A stretch of DNA of 64,000 nucleotides from Acinetobacter soli (GCF_000760595.1 NZ_BBNM01000005.1:186001-250000); one strand, 5' to 3'. Numbered from the stretch's first letter, positions 1 to 11,513 are shown. Made by a program: numbers and translations. Notes: generated from the letters alone by a model not told the origin.

Positions 1-1647
1 GAACATGAGCGTATTCATTTGGAAACGTCATCGGTGTTAATCCGACAGCATGATCTTGAATATGTTCGTGCGCATCCGGCTTGGAAAGCTTCTGATTTTT
101 CCACCACAGCACCTGAAAACACATGGATTGATGTCGCATCTGGACAGGTTAAACTCGGCATTAATCAAGCGCATCCATTTTATGGCTGGGACAACGAGTT
201 TGGTCAGCATGAGGCGCAGGTCGAGGCGTTTCAAGCGTCGAAATATTTGGTTAGCAACCAGGAATTTTTGGCTTTTGTTGATGCCGATGGCTATTCAAGC
301 CTTGATTACTGGGAACAAGAAGGCCAAGGTTGGCTGTCGTTTTCTGAAGCCAAATATCCGACATTTTGGGTTAAACAACACCAGACTTGGTATTTAAGAC
401 TCATGACCGAGATTGTGCCAATGCGTTGGGATTGGCCTGTCGAGGTCAATTATCATGAAGCCAAAGCATTTTGTAACTGGAAAAAACAGCAGACTGGCCA
501 GAATATTCGCTTGCCCACCGAGGACGAATGGTACCGTATATACGATATCAGCGGATTAAACGAGATTGATCATCAGCGTGCCGATGGCAATATCCATTTG
601 GATTATGGTGCGTCGTCGTGTCCGGTTCATGTGTTTCAGCAAGGCGATTTCTTCGATGTTCGAGGCAATGTCTGGCAATGGACCGAAACGCCAACCTATC
701 CGTTTAATGGCTTTGATGTACACCCCATTTATGATGACTTTACCACGCCTACATTTGACGGGCGCCATAATTTGATTAAGGGCGGTTCGTGGATTTCTTG
801 TGGCAATGAAAGTCTTTATTCATCGCGGTATGCCTTTAGACGGCATTTTTTTCAACATGCAGGGTTTCGTTACGTTGCATCTGACCATGAGGTAAGCAGT
901 GTGAGCTCTCAATACGAGACCGATCAATTACTTTCGCAGTATGCCGAGTTCCATTTTGGATCGGATTATTTTGAGGTTCCTAATTTTTCTAAGGCACTGG
1001 CCGAGCTGGCGCTTCAGACACTGGGCGAGCGTCCCAAAGTTAAGGCTTTAGATATCGGTTGCGCCGTCGGGCGTGCCAGCTTTGAATTGGCACGTGTGTT
1101 TGAGCATGTCACCGGAATTGATTTTTCAGCACGGTTTATTCAGCACAGCGTACAGTTGACCAAAGGTGAAACCTTGCGTTATACGCTCGCCACCGAAGGT
1201 GAATTGGTACAATACAAGGCCTGTTCATTGCATCAATTAGGCCTAGAAGAAACCAAAGACAAAGTTGAATTTTATCAAGGTGATGCTTGCAATTTAAAAG
1301 CCAATTTCACTGGTTACGATTTTATTTTTGCTGCCAATTTGATTGACCGACTGTATCGTCCACGTCAGTTTCTTAGTCAGATTCATGAGCGTCTGAATAT
1401 GGGTGGTGTATTGATGATTGCCTCCCCTTATACGTGGCTTGAAGAGCACACGCCGCGTGAAGAATGGATTGGTGGCTTTAAAAAAGATGGTGAAAGTTTT
1501 GGAACTTTAGATGGTTTACATGCCATTTTGGATCAGCACTTTCAACTGATTGCAGCACCGCAAGAGGTGCCGTTTGTGATTCGTGAAACTCAGCACAAGT
1601 TTCAGCACAGTTTATCGGAAGTGACGTTTTGGCAACGCGTAAAATAA
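1..1647 (+). CDS. ovoA: 5-histidylcysteine sulfoxide synthase / ovothiol synthase OvoA (5' end outside window)
   Basis: Non-heme iron enzyme that joins the imidazole of histidine to cysteine sulfur, the first step of ovothiol synthesis. The C-terminal domain N-methylates the thiohistidine. The reading frame is open from base 1 and starts with HERIHLE, the HX3HXE iron-ligand motif of the EgtB/OvoA DinB-like domain, so the true start lies upstream; the TTG at 19 is not a start. A formylglycine-generating-enzyme-like domain follows (RLPTEDEW, GNVWQWTET, IKGGSWIS, FRRHFFQHAGFRYV). From about base 1040 there is a class I SAM methyltransferase with motif I LDIGCAVGRASFE. This three-domain order separates OvoA from EgtB. 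The gene ends at a strong terminator shared with the convergent neighbour. Substrate specificity is inferred from the family. Confidence 0.9.
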   Translation, partial: EHERIHLETSSVLIRQHDLEYVRAHPAWKASDFSTTAPENTWIDVASGQVKLGINQAHPFYGWDNEFGQHEAQVEAFQASKYLVSNQEFLAFVDADGYSSLDYWEQEGQGWLSFSEAKYPTFWVKQHQTWYLRLMTEIVPMRWDWPVEVNYHEAKAFCNWKKQQTGQNIRLPTEDEWYRIYDISGLNEIDHQRADGNIHLDYGASSCPVHVFQQGDFFDVRGNVWQWTETPTYPFNGFDVHPIYDDFTTPTFDGRHNLIKGGSWISCGNESLYSSRYAFRRHFFQHAGFRYVASDHEVSSVSSQYETDQLLSQYAEFHFGSDYFEVPNFSKALAELALQTLGERPKVKALDIGCAVGRASFELARVFEHVTGIDFSARFIQHSVQLTKGETLRYTLATEGELVQYKACSLHQLGLEETKDKVEFYQGDACNLKANFTGYDFIFAANLIDRLYRPRQFLSQIHERLNMGGVLMIASPYTWLEEHTPREEWIGGFKKDGESFGTLDGLHAILDQHFQLIAAPQEVPFVIRETQHKFQHSLSEVTFWQRVK

Positions 1648-1675
1648 ACAATACCCCACAAAAACTGAATCAAAT

Positions 1676-1706
1676 AAAAACAGGCAGTCGATGACTGCCT
1701 GTTTTT
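1676..1706. terminator. Bidirectional intrinsic terminator
   Basis: Perfect 9-bp stem CAGGCAGTC / GACTGCCTG with a 3-nt loop, flanked by A5 on the left and T5 on the right, so it can end both ovoA (+) and the convergent HAD gene (-). Confidence 0.85.
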
Positions 1707-1728
1707 ATTGAGAACATTGAAATATCGA

Positions 1729-2379
1729 TTAAATCGACCAGTCTTGAATCTGCCAATTTTGCGCTTTGGCCAATTTTTCCAGGCGATCATCCGGATTGAC
1801 TGCAATCGCATGCGTAGCATATTCCAGTAAGAAGCGATCGTTAATCGAATCTGAATAGGCCCAAGATTCTTCTACATTTCGTCCAGCCAGCCACTGCTCT
1901 AGGCGTACCAGCTTGCCTTGCTGGTAACATGGCGTACCTGCAACTTTACCGGTATATTTCCCCTGCTGCACTTCCGCCGTGGTGGCAATAATTTCGGTAA
2001 TGCCAAAGGCACGAAAAATCGGTGCGGTAATAAAATCGCTGGTTGCGGTAATGCCTACAATTTCATGGCCTAAATCTTGATGCTTTTGAATCGCATCAAA
2101 ACCTTTTGGGCGCATTTGCGGACGAATCACCTTTTGCATAAAGAGCGCATGCAGCTCCGTTAATACCTCAGGCGTATTTTGGGTTAAAAACTCAAATACA
2201 AATTCGTTGTAGGCAATTGGGTCGAGCTGGCCTGCTTTGTAATCTTCATAAAATTTGTCGTTCATTTGGCGATGATGTACTGGATCGACCAAGCCTTCAT
2301 TGACGAGAAATTCACCCCAAGAATGGTCTGAATCTGTATTAAGTAAGGTGTGATCAAGATCAAACAAAGCCAATTTCAT
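1729..2379 (-). CDS. HAD-family IB phosphatase, HisN-like (probable histidinol-phosphate phosphatase)
   Basis: A 216-residue haloacid-dehalogenase phosphatase of the SerB-like IB type. Motif I is DLDHTLLN with the two catalytic Asp at positions 7 and 9, motif II is the Thr in GITATSD, and motif IV is SDSINDRFLLE. It is divergent from rppH-ptsP. The same HAD/rppH/ptsP trio occurs in Pseudomonas, where the HAD gene (PA0335) is reported to encode histidinol-phosphate phosphatase, so a role in histidine synthesis is plausible here. The alternative is a phosphoserine phosphatase-like enzyme; the exact substrate cannot be read from the sequence. The ATG start is followed at once by the catalytic strand. 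Confidence 0.8.
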   Translation of the reverse strand: MKLALFDLDHTLLNTDSDHSWGEFLVNEGLVDPVHHRQMNDKFYEDYKAGQLDPIAYNEFVFEFLTQNTPEVLTELHALFMQKVIRPQMRPKGFDAIQKHQDLGHEIVGITATSDFITAPIFRAFGITEIIATTAEVQQGKYTGKVAGTPCYQQGKLVRLEQWLAGRNVEESWAYSDSINDRFLLEYATHAIAVNPDDRLEKLAKAQNWQIQDWSI

Positions 2380-2562
2380 GAAAATACTCGTTAAAACTGA
2401 AATTTAAGAAAAAAAATGTAAATCTATCTCCGCTAGTCGATAGAAATTCGTTAAGATCATAGCAATTTTAATGCATTTTACTTTGATCTTACGCGCTGGG
2501 CATATAAGAGTGACGGCCCCCGATTTCAAAGTCAACGATATTGATAAATTTTAGGTAGCCAA

Positions 2563-3063
2563 ATGATCGACTCAGAAGGTTTCCGACCCAACGTCGGGAT
2601 CATTTTGGCAAATGATAACGGACAAGTTTTATGGGCAAAACGCATTGGTCACAATGCTTGGCAATTTCCACAAGGAGGGATCCATTTTGGAGAAACCCCC
2701 GAGCAGGCACTTTATCGTGAACTGAGAGAAGAAGTCGGCTTATTGCCCGAACACGTCCAGATTATTGCGCAGACCAAAGGATGGCTGCGTTATCGTTTGC
2801 CACACCGGTACATCCGACCAGATTCTGATCCGGTATGTATTGGACAGAAACAAAAATGGTTTTTATTAAAACTCACCGCGTCTACGCGAAACATTCAGCT
2901 AGACCTCTCAGACCCACCCGAATTTGATGAGTGGCAATGGGTAAGTTACTGGTACCCTCTAGGTCAGGTGGTCAATTTTAAGCGCGATGTGTACCGAAAA
3001 GCGATGATGGAACTCTGCATGTTAATGCCAGAACAACAATCGCCCGAAAAATCATCACATTAG
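2563..3063 (+). CDS. rppH: RNA pyrophosphohydrolase RppH
   Basis: Nudix hydrolase that converts 5'-triphosphate RNA to monophosphate and so opens transcripts to RNase E decay. It has 166 residues, as usual for the family. The Nudix box runs from [17 protein letters not shown] to REEVGL at about residues 38-60, after the conserved FRPNVGIIL start and AWQFPQGG. It lies 70 nt upstream of ptsP on the same strand, a pairing seen in pseudomonads and Acinetobacter, so the two are probably co-transcribed. The 183-bp spacer shared with the divergent HAD gene carries the promoters. Confidence 0.95.
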   Translation: MIDSEGFRPNVGIILANDNGQVLWAKRIGHNAWQFPQGGIHFGETPEQALYRELREEVGLLPEHVQIIAQTKGWLRYRLPHRYIRPDSDPVCIGQKQKWFLLKLTASTRNIQLDLSDPPEFDEWQWVSYWYPLGQVVNFKRDVYRKAMMELCMLMPEQQSPEKSSH

Positions 3064-3133
3064 CAAATGATTTTTTTGGCGAGTGCTGTTATAACATCAC
3101 TATGAAGAATTAAAAATTTTGGAGTAAGCATCC

Positions 3134-5428
3134 ATGTCAAACATGCAACTTGACACCTTAAGACGTATTGTTCAGGAGATCAATTCGTCTGTAAGTTTGC
3201 ATGATTCGCTCGACATTATGGTCAACCATGTGGCGGAAGCGATGAAAGTGGATGTTTGCTCAATTTATTTGCTTGACGAACGCAACCAGCGTTATTTACT
3301 GATGGCCTCTAAAGGGCTTAACCCCGAAGCTGTGGGGCATGTTTCCTTGCAACTCAGTGAAGGTCTGGTTGGCCTTGTGGGTCAGCGCGAAGAAATCGTC
3401 AATTTGGAAAATGCCTCCAAACACGAGCGCTTTGCCTACCTACCCGAGACAGGCGAAGAAATTTACAACTCGTTTCTGGGTGTACCCGTCATGTATCGCC
3501 GTAAGGTGATGGGCGTACTGGTGGTACAAAATAAGCAACCACAAGATTTTAGTGAAGCAGCCGAATCCTTTTTGGTGACGCTGTGCGCTCAGCTCTCAGG
3601 TGTCATCGCACATGCACATGCGGTGGGCAACATCGATGTATTTCGTAAGCCAAGTAATGGGCCAGCCTACAAAACCTTTCAGGGCGTATCAGGTGCTGGC
3701 GGAATTGCGCTGGGTCGTGCTTACGTTTTATACCCGCCTGCCGATCTGGCGTCGGTTCCAGATCGCGAAGCCGATGATATCAGTGACGAATTACATTTAC
3801 TCGATCAAGCGGTGAGTTCGGTACGTACCGAGATTCAGCAGCTTGACGAAAAAATGCAAGACTCCTTAATGTCGGAAGAGCGCGCGCTATTTAGTGTGTT
3901 TTTACGCATGCTGGATGAAAATGCGCTCCCTGCCGAAATTAAAGAACTGATTCGCGCCGGTAACTGGGCACAAGGCGCCGTGCGTCGTGTCATCGACAAG
4001 CACATCACCCTGTTTGCACAAATGGAAGACGACTACTTACGTGAGCGTGTGTCAGATTTAAAAGATCTGGGACGACGTATTCTGGCCTCATTGCAAGAAG
4101 CAGATTCCAGCCATAAAGATTTAAGCCCCGACAGTATTTTAATTGGAGAAGAAATCAGTACTGCTGCACTGGTTGAGCTGTCGGTCGATAATATTGCCGC
4201 GATTGTCACCACAGAAGGTGCTGCCAATTCGCATATGGTGATTGTGGCACGCGCGCTGGGTATTCCAACTGTTGTCGGCGTGACCGAGCTCCCCATCAAC
4301 ACCCTTGATGATGCAGAAATGATTGTCGATGCCTATCAAGGGCGGATCTTTATCAACCCACCTAGACGTCTGCGTCAGCGCTATAAAGAAATTCAAAAAG
4401 AAGAAGAGCAAATTGCCAAAGACCTCAAGCAATACGAAACGCGTGATGCCGTTACCCCCGATGGTATTGCAGTCAAGCTGTATGTCAATACTGGCCTGAT
4501 GATCGACGTGGTACGCGGCGTTCAGCGTGGGGCCAAAGGTGTGGGACTCTATCGCAGCGAAATTCCGTTTATGCTGCGTGAACGCTTTCCGGGCGAAGAA
4601 GAACAACGGGCCATTTATCGTCAGCAATTGAGTCATTTTGCCAACAAGCCCGTCATCATGCGTACGCTGGATATTGGTGCCGACAAAGACTTGCCTTATT
4701 TTAGTATTGAAGAAGAAAACTCGGCACTGGGATGGCGTGGTCTACGCTTTACGCTGGATCATCCAGAAATTTTTTCGACTCAAGTGCGCGCGATGCTCAA
4801 GGCCAGCATTGGTTTAAACAATTTGCATATCTTGCTGCCCATGGTGACCAGCGTCAGCGAAGTCGAGGAAGTGTTGTATCTGTTAGAACGTGACTGGGTC
4901 GCGGTACAAGAAGAAGAACAGGTCAAAATTACCAAACCGAAACTCGGCATCATGGTCGAAGTTCCGAGTGTGTTACTGCAAATTGATGAGTTTGCCGAAT
5001 TGGTCGACTTCTTTTCCGTAGGGTCAAACGATTTAATCCAGTACTTACTGGCAGTCGATCGCAACAATCCAAGGGTGTCGAGCGTATATTCACACTTTCA
5101 TCCGTCCATTCTTCGCGCGCTGCAAAAACTGGTTAAGGAATGCCATCATCATGAGAAGCCCATCAGTATTTGTGGCGAAATGGCGGGCGATCCTTTATCG
5201 GCTATTTTATTGATGGCGATGGGATTCAATACCCTCTCCATGAGTTCGAGTAATATTTTGCGGGTGCGCAAAGCCATCTGTCACATTTCAATGACCGATG
5301 CAGAGCAATTGCTCAATGAGGTCGTCAAAATGAATAACCCGCTCATGGTGAAAAGCTGGATGGAATACTACTTTAGAAATCATGGCCTTGGAGACATGGT
5401 CAAATCTAATCGATTGGTTTCCGTTTAA
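3134..5428 (+). CDS. ptsP: Phosphoenolpyruvate-protein phosphotransferase PtsP (EI-Ntr)
   Basis: First enzyme of the nitrogen phosphotransferase system: it autophosphorylates from PEP and passes phosphate to NPr. 764 residues. An N-terminal GAF domain (about 15-165) is followed by the PEP-utiliser N-terminal domain, the phosphohistidine swivelling domain and the PEP-binding TIM barrel. The phosphorylated histidine is H367 in GAANSHMVIVARALGIP, and the barrel cysteine is C680 in SICGEMAGDP. The GAF domain marks EI-Ntr rather than sugar-type EI. An AGGAG-like GGAG lies 10 nt before the ATG. A 30-bp palindrome follows directly after the stop. Confidence 0.95.
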   Translation: MSNMQLDTLRRIVQEINSSVSLHDSLDIMVNHVAEAMKVDVCSIYLLDERNQRYLLMASKGLNPEAVGHVSLQLSEGLVGLVGQREEIVNLENASKHERFAYLPETGEEIYNSFLGVPVMYRRKVMGVLVVQNKQPQDFSEAAESFLVTLCAQLSGVIAHAHAVGNIDVFRKPSNGPAYKTFQGVSGAGGIALGRAYVLYPPADLASVPDREADDISDELHLLDQAVSSVRTEIQQLDEKMQDSLMSEERALFSVFLRMLDENALPAEIKELIRAGNWAQGAVRRVIDKHITLFAQMEDDYLRERVSDLKDLGRRILASLQEADSSHKDLSPDSILIGEEISTAALVELSVDNIAAIVTTEGAANSHMVIVARALGIPTVVGVTELPINTLDDAEMIVDAYQGRIFINPPRRLRQRYKEIQKEEEQIAKDLKQYETRDAVTPDGIAVKLYVNTGLMIDVVRGVQRGAKGVGLYRSEIPFMLRERFPGEEEQRAIYRQQLSHFANKPVIMRTLDIGADKDLPYFSIEEENSALGWRGLRFTLDHPEIFSTQVRAMLKASIGLNNLHILLPMVTSVSEVEEVLYLLERDWVAVQEEEQVKITKPKLGIMVEVPSVLLQIDEFAELVDFFSVGSNDLIQYLLAVDRNNPRVSSVYSHFHPSILRALQKLVKECHHHEKPISICGEMAGDPLSAILLMAMGFNTLSMSSSNILRVRKAICHISMTDAEQLLNEVVKMNNPLMVKSWMEYYFRNHGLGDMVKSNRLVSV

Positions 5429-5435
5429 ATGATGA

Positions 5436-5465
5436 CCCTAGAGGGGCTAGCTAGCCCCTCTAGGG
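5436..5465. repeat. 30-bp perfect palindrome after ptsP
   Basis: CCCTAGAGGGGCTAG is followed directly by its exact reverse complement, with no loop. There is no T-run on either side, so it is not a classical intrinsic terminator, although as RNA it would fold into a very stable hairpin once 3-4 central bases open. It probably protects or ends the ptsP transcript. Confidence 0.75.
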
Positions 5466-5651
5466 CAATAACGCCAAAGCGCACTACGAATCGGTGATAC
5501 ATCAACATATCGAATTAAATTAAACGGTCTTTTATAATCTAAAAAACAAATCAATTTAATAAATTTTATCTTTTTTACAAATCATTTAAATCATTTAAAC
5601 TAATTTTAACAGCGAACACGCGTAATATATTTTGAGATCAGGAGCACAGCC

Positions 5652-5738
5652 ATGCAGATTGATTCGAACACTCAAGCAGCATCAGAATTACTTAAGATTT
5701 TTTTAACCTGTCTTGGTGAACTGCCCCTTAATCATTAA
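5652..5738 (+). CDS. Possible 28-residue leader peptide upstream of katG
   Basis: An ATG with AGGAG ten nucleotides upstream opens a 28-codon frame (starts MQIDSNTQAASELLK, ends GELPLNH, stop TAA at 5736-5738). It lies 77 nt before the katG start on the same strand. I do not recognise the peptide; it has no signal sequence or obvious run of one amino acid. The good ribosome site and the position in the katG leader make translation plausible, but chance cannot be excluded for so short a frame. Confidence 0.4.
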   Translation: MQIDSNTQAASELLKIFLTCLGELPLNH

Positions 5739-5809
5739 AACGACATCATCAATTTCAATTTACTTTACCGAAAGCCACGACAAAACAATAGCCAAAATCC
5801 AAGGAGTAA

Positions 5810-7996
<2,187 letters not shown>

Positions 7997-8008
7997 GCCT
8001 CCAAAAGA

Positions 8009-8037
8009 AAAAGAGCCGATATCGGCTCTTTTTTTAT
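8009..8037. terminator. Intrinsic terminator after katG
   Basis: Self-complementary AAGAGCCGAT / ATCGGCTCTT stem followed by a T-run. It sits between convergent katG (+) and the metallo-hydrolase gene (-). Confidence 0.85.
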
Positions 8038-8047
8038 AATTCGGGTT

Positions 8048-9100
8048 TTACACAGTGAGTTTATGCCCTTCACGCAAACAGTAAAACGGATTCACCAATT
8101 TAGATGACGTCTTGAGCAAATGCGTGAGTTCCCGCTCTGGCTCATCTCGACCTTCATCGGTTAGCTGAAAGGTTCGATGATGAATCGCAACTGAACGCTG
8201 TGCGTGTAAATCTAAATGCGCATGCAATGCATCTTGCGGGTTCATGTGTACATATTGCATGAGCTCACGGGGCTCGTACGCACCTATCGGCAAGAGTGCA
8301 ATTCGGGGTGCACCAAAACGCTCATAGATTTCTTTAAAATGCGGTGAGTAGCCTGTATCCCCTGCAAAAAAAGCATGATCATCTGCACCGAGAATTGAAA
8401 ATCCTCCCCACAAGGCTTTGCCTTGATCGCGTAGGCCACGGCCTGATCCATGCTGTGCAGGCGTATAGGCAATGGTAAGATCATGAAAAGGAATCATCTG
8501 CCACCAATCCATCTCAATCACATGATACTGCTTGGGCAAGTAATACTGATTGCCCAGTCCAGTATAAATCGGCATGGCAAACTTTTTATGTAACCATTCT
8601 AAGGTGGCCAAATCCATATGGTCGTAATGATTATGACTGAGCAAAACAGCATGAATCGTGGGCAAATGCTCAAGGGCGATACCAGCAGGACACACGCGTC
8701 GTGGACCTCGCCCTTGTTGCGGACTGGCATATTCACACCACACAGGATCGGTGATGAGATTATATGGCCCGATTTGCAACAATACAGTCGCGTGCCCGAC
8801 AAACCAGATCTGCCAGTCATCTAAATCGGCATACGGTCGATTTTGTGGCATCGCCGCCGGCATATTGAGCCGTGCATCAAATTCACGCTGAATGTCGACA
8901 TCCCATGTATACGATTCACGCGTCATTAACCAGCGCAGTAATTCGGTTGAACCACGTGCTGAGGAATGCTTCACTTGATTATAAAAACGTGAATGTCCGG
9001 CCTGTACAGAATCTAAATAATGAAAAGAAGGCTTACTCCATGTATGCGTTAAACAAGATTTAGTCGGCAATTGATAGGTTAATGTCGGCTTCTCTTTCAT
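8048..9100 (-). CDS. MBL-fold metallo-hydrolase, NAPE-PLD / UlaG-like
   Basis: A 350-residue metallo-beta-lactamase-fold hydrolase. The zinc-binding motif HNHYDHMD is present, followed by the later ligands in FAGDTGYSP and the C-terminal AIHHRTFQL. The N-terminal YADLDDWQIWFVGHATVLLQI stretch and overall length match the N-acyl-phosphatidylethanolamine phospholipase D-like group of outer-membrane-associated or cytosolic hydrolases. No signal peptide is evident. It is divergent from the LysR gene across a 680-bp spacer, so that regulator might act on it. The physiological substrate is unknown. Confidence 0.8.
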   Translation of the reverse strand: MKEKPTLTYQLPTKSCLTHTWSKPSFHYLDSVQAGHSRFYNQVKHSSARGSTELLRWLMTRESYTWDVDIQREFDARLNMPAAMPQNRPYADLDDWQIWFVGHATVLLQIGPYNLITDPVWCEYASPQQGRGPRRVCPAGIALEHLPTIHAVLLSHNHYDHMDLATLEWLHKKFAMPIYTGLGNQYYLPKQYHVIEMDWWQMIPFHDLTIAYTPAQHGSGRGLRDQGKALWGGFSILGADDHAFFAGDTGYSPHFKEIYERFGAPRIALLPIGAYEPRELMQYVHMNPQDALHAHLDLHAQRSVAIHHRTFQLTDEGRDEPERELTHLLKTSSKLVNPFYCLREGHKLTV

Positions 9101-9779
9101 AGGGTAATTTTAGTCATCATCTTGTGGTCAAATAAACGTATGCATCAGACATGTTCTTCATTTAACGTAAGCCACGACTCGTCTCCATTTTTTGTAAAAC
9201 TGTTCATGCTGTTTTGGTTGCTTACAGCGTGTATGACAACCTTTCTTAGAGTGCCAGATTTTCTCAAGAAGTTTGTTGCGTTTATGCGTCAATCGTCTTT
9301 GCTTTTCAAAGTTTTATGACTGTGCGATTCAAGAGCAATCTCGACCAGACCCTATGCAATAGGACGGCTTAAGCAAAACTCAAAAACCTACCATCGATAA
9401 GCAGAGTAAACTGCTTGGAGGTCTTGAGCAACAGATAATGTATCATTCCACTATTCTTGCGTCCTAGCTTTAAATACCCTACCGTTTTCAACAAAACATT
9501 TGAAACAAAGCAAGAAATAAACCAGTTTTACACTGCAATATAATTAAGCACGATATTGGTGCAATATATTCATTTTTGTGGTGAGATTGATTCATTTTTT
9601 TTATACAATTGATTCATATATTTTATAAATAAATCAAAATACTATTTTTATATTGAATTAATAATGAGCTTAAAAATACTATTTATTTTATAAATGGCTA
9701 AAGCATTTTTTACACGTGTCCTATTCATTTAATATCCTTTAGACTTATGTTTATAAGACTTTTTTTGGATTAGTTTTTT
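9101..9779. other. 680-bp AT-rich spacer between divergent genes
   Basis: No gene here that I can support. Frames on both strands over 9120-9320 lack good starts and recognisable motifs. The right half (from about 9480) is strongly AT-rich and holds three ATTCAT copies at 9568, 9590 and 9612, plus one more at 9723. The region must contain the promoters of the metallo-hydrolase and LysR genes. Confidence 0.6.
9568..9617. promoter_or_regulatory. Three ATTCAT direct repeats at exact 22-bp spacing
   Basis: ATTCAT starts at 9568, 9590 and 9612. The second and third copies share a longer core, ATTGATTCAT, followed by a T/A tract. A spacing of 22 bp is close to two helical turns, so a protein would meet all copies on one face. 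This suggests an operator of the LysR gene 160 bp downstream or of the divergent gene. It is not a textbook T-N11-A LysR box. Confidence 0.4.
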
Positions 9780-10694
9780 GTGGAATTGCGACATCTTCGA
9801 TATTTTGTCACTGTGGCTGAAGAATTAAATTTTAGTAAAGCTGCATTGAAACTCTATACTGCTCAACCCTCTTTAAGTCAGCAAATCAAAGATTTGGAAG
9901 TTGATGTAGGGGTTCAACTGCTGTATCGAACCAAACGTAAAGTCGAACTCACCGAAGAAGGTGCTGTTTTTCTGGAACAGGCACGCCTGACTTTGGCTCA
10001 AGCTGAAAAAGCCGTCATGATGGCCCGTCAAGTCTCGTATGCCAAGCAGCAAGCGCTGAGAGTCGGCTTTGTTCCTGTTGCTGAAGTCAAAATCTTTCCG
10101 CATATTTTGCCTAACTTTCGCTTTCATCATCCTGATATTCGTATTGATCTGTCGAGTTTAGGCAATGATGAACAAATTAAAGCGCTTAAAAAGGGCGAGT
10201 TGGATGTCTGTTTTATTCGTGATCGTCTGCAAAATGATAATGACTTTACGACCGAGCATGTGCTACGAGAGTCATTGATTTTTATTTTGCCAGCCCATCA
10301 TCCATTGGCCAAACTCGAGCGTATTCCCCTGTCTGCACTTCATCAACTCGACTTGGTGATTGCCGAGTCGAGTCAATCCAGAGTCTTACATGAGCTAATT
10401 TTGAAGTTTGCAAAACAGCATGGCATTCAATTTAATCTGGTTGAACATGCAGACAGTTTGCTGGCCAACATCAATGGTGTTGCGCAAGGTCGCGGGTGTA
10501 GTTTAGTCCCCGATTACGTGGCCAGTTTGTTACCTGAAACATGTGTGACGCGTCCACTGGAAATCGATCTTCCTCATTTAGATTTGTACCTATGTTATAA
10601 CAGCTCAAGCAAGTCGACATTGGTTCAATCGTTTCGTGATATGCTCGCCAAATGGGAACGTACTGTGCCTGATGAATGTATCACTGAGCATTAA
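9780..10694 (+). CDS. LysR-family transcriptional regulator (HcaR-like)
   Basis: A 304-residue LTTR. The winged helix-turn-helix occupies about residues 1-60 (MELRHLRYFVTVAEELNFSK, then QPSLSQQIKDLE) and the periplasmic-binding-like effector domain starts near residue 90. The opening and the linker resemble E. coli HcaR and more distantly the BenM/CatM group, which sense aromatic compounds; that ligand class is only an inference. The start is GTG at 9780, fixed by the invariant N-terminus. Targets may be the divergent metallo-hydrolase or the downstream DUF1345 gene, 96 bp away on the same strand. Confidence 0.85.
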   Translation: MELRHLRYFVTVAEELNFSKAALKLYTAQPSLSQQIKDLEVDVGVQLLYRTKRKVELTEEGAVFLEQARLTLAQAEKAVMMARQVSYAKQQALRVGFVPVAEVKIFPHILPNFRFHHPDIRIDLSSLGNDEQIKALKKGELDVCFIRDRLQNDNDFTTEHVLRESLIFILPAHHPLAKLERIPLSALHQLDLVIAESSQSRVLHELILKFAKQHGIQFNLVEHADSLLANINGVAQGRGCSLVPDYVASLLPETCVTRPLEIDLPHLDLYLCYNSSSKSTLVQSFRDMLAKWERTVPDECITEH

Positions 10695-10790
10695 AATCAA
10701 TCATTTGAGCCAGCATACATGAAACCCTGTCGGCTCAATTCAATCGTTTCTCTATAAAAATAAAAGCCTTGGAAAAGGAAACGAAAATAT

Positions 10791-11465
10791 ATGAACAGAT
10801 TCTTTTTTCGTCTTGGGCACAGTATTTCATCCCGTCCACATTTTTTTATCTCTTTGGGCATCGGTGTAGTGATTGGTACGCTATTGTCATGGCAAACTGA
10901 TTCACACTGGTCCACTGTCGTGCTGATTAGCTGGAATATTGCTGTAACGATTTATCTGGCGCATGTGATGGGTCTGATTGGTCAAATGGATACTAAAACC
11001 ATGCAACAGCAGGCTAAGCGTCAGGATGAAAGTAAATGGGTCATCATGCTCTTGGTGTTGCTGGCACTGCTGATGTGTATGATTGCAATCGTCGTACAAC
11101 TCTCGATGATGTCCAAAAACAGTCCATACGAAATTGAGCATGTTATTTTGGCGCTGTTTACAATTATTTCGGCATGGCTACTGATGCATACCGTGTTTGC
11201 GCTGCACTATGCCCACGATTTTTATATTGCACGCAGCAAAGGCAGTGCGGGAGGATTGGAATTTCCACAGACTCCCCACCCCACCTATGCCGATTTTTTA
11301 TATTTTAGCTATATTATTGGCACATCCGCACAAACTGCAGATGTATCAATTACCTCGCGCAACATGCGTCTGCTCAATATCTTTCATGCATTTTTGGCAT
11401 TTATTTTTAATACCAGCATCTTGGCAATTTGTATTAATGTGGCCGCAAGTTTTTTGTCGAATTAA
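10791..11465 (+). CDS. DUF1345 integral membrane protein
   Basis: A 224-residue hydrophobic protein with about five predicted membrane helices: residues 18-36, 42-62, 83-106, 117-142 and a C-terminal helix near 198-221. The motifs ALHYAHDF and DFLYFSYIIGTSAQTADV are characteristic of DUF1345, whose function is unknown. The loop FPQTPHPTYADF probably lies between helices 4 and 5. A clear AAGGAAA ribosome site lies upstream of the ATG. It may be transcribed with the LysR gene or on its own. Confidence 0.8.
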   Translation: MNRFFFRLGHSISSRPHFFISLGIGVVIGTLLSWQTDSHWSTVVLISWNIAVTIYLAHVMGLIGQMDTKTMQQQAKRQDESKWVIMLLVLLALLMCMIAIVVQLSMMSKNSPYEIEHVILALFTIISAWLLMHTVFALHYAHDFYIARSKGSAGGLEFPQTPHPTYADFLYFSYIIGTSAQTADVSITSRNMRLLNIFHAFLAFIFNTSILAICINVAASFLSN

Positions 11466-11513
11466 ATCGAAAAAGGAAAGTTATGATACTTTCCTTAATC
11501 GTGTAGATTAGTT

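Noticed and set aside
9122..9319. 65-codon plus-strand frame and a 51-codon basic minus-strand frame in the same stretch
   Set aside because: The first needs a TTG without ribosome site; the second has no start codon ATG/GTG at its 5' end. Considered as a transposase fossil, but no motif supports it.
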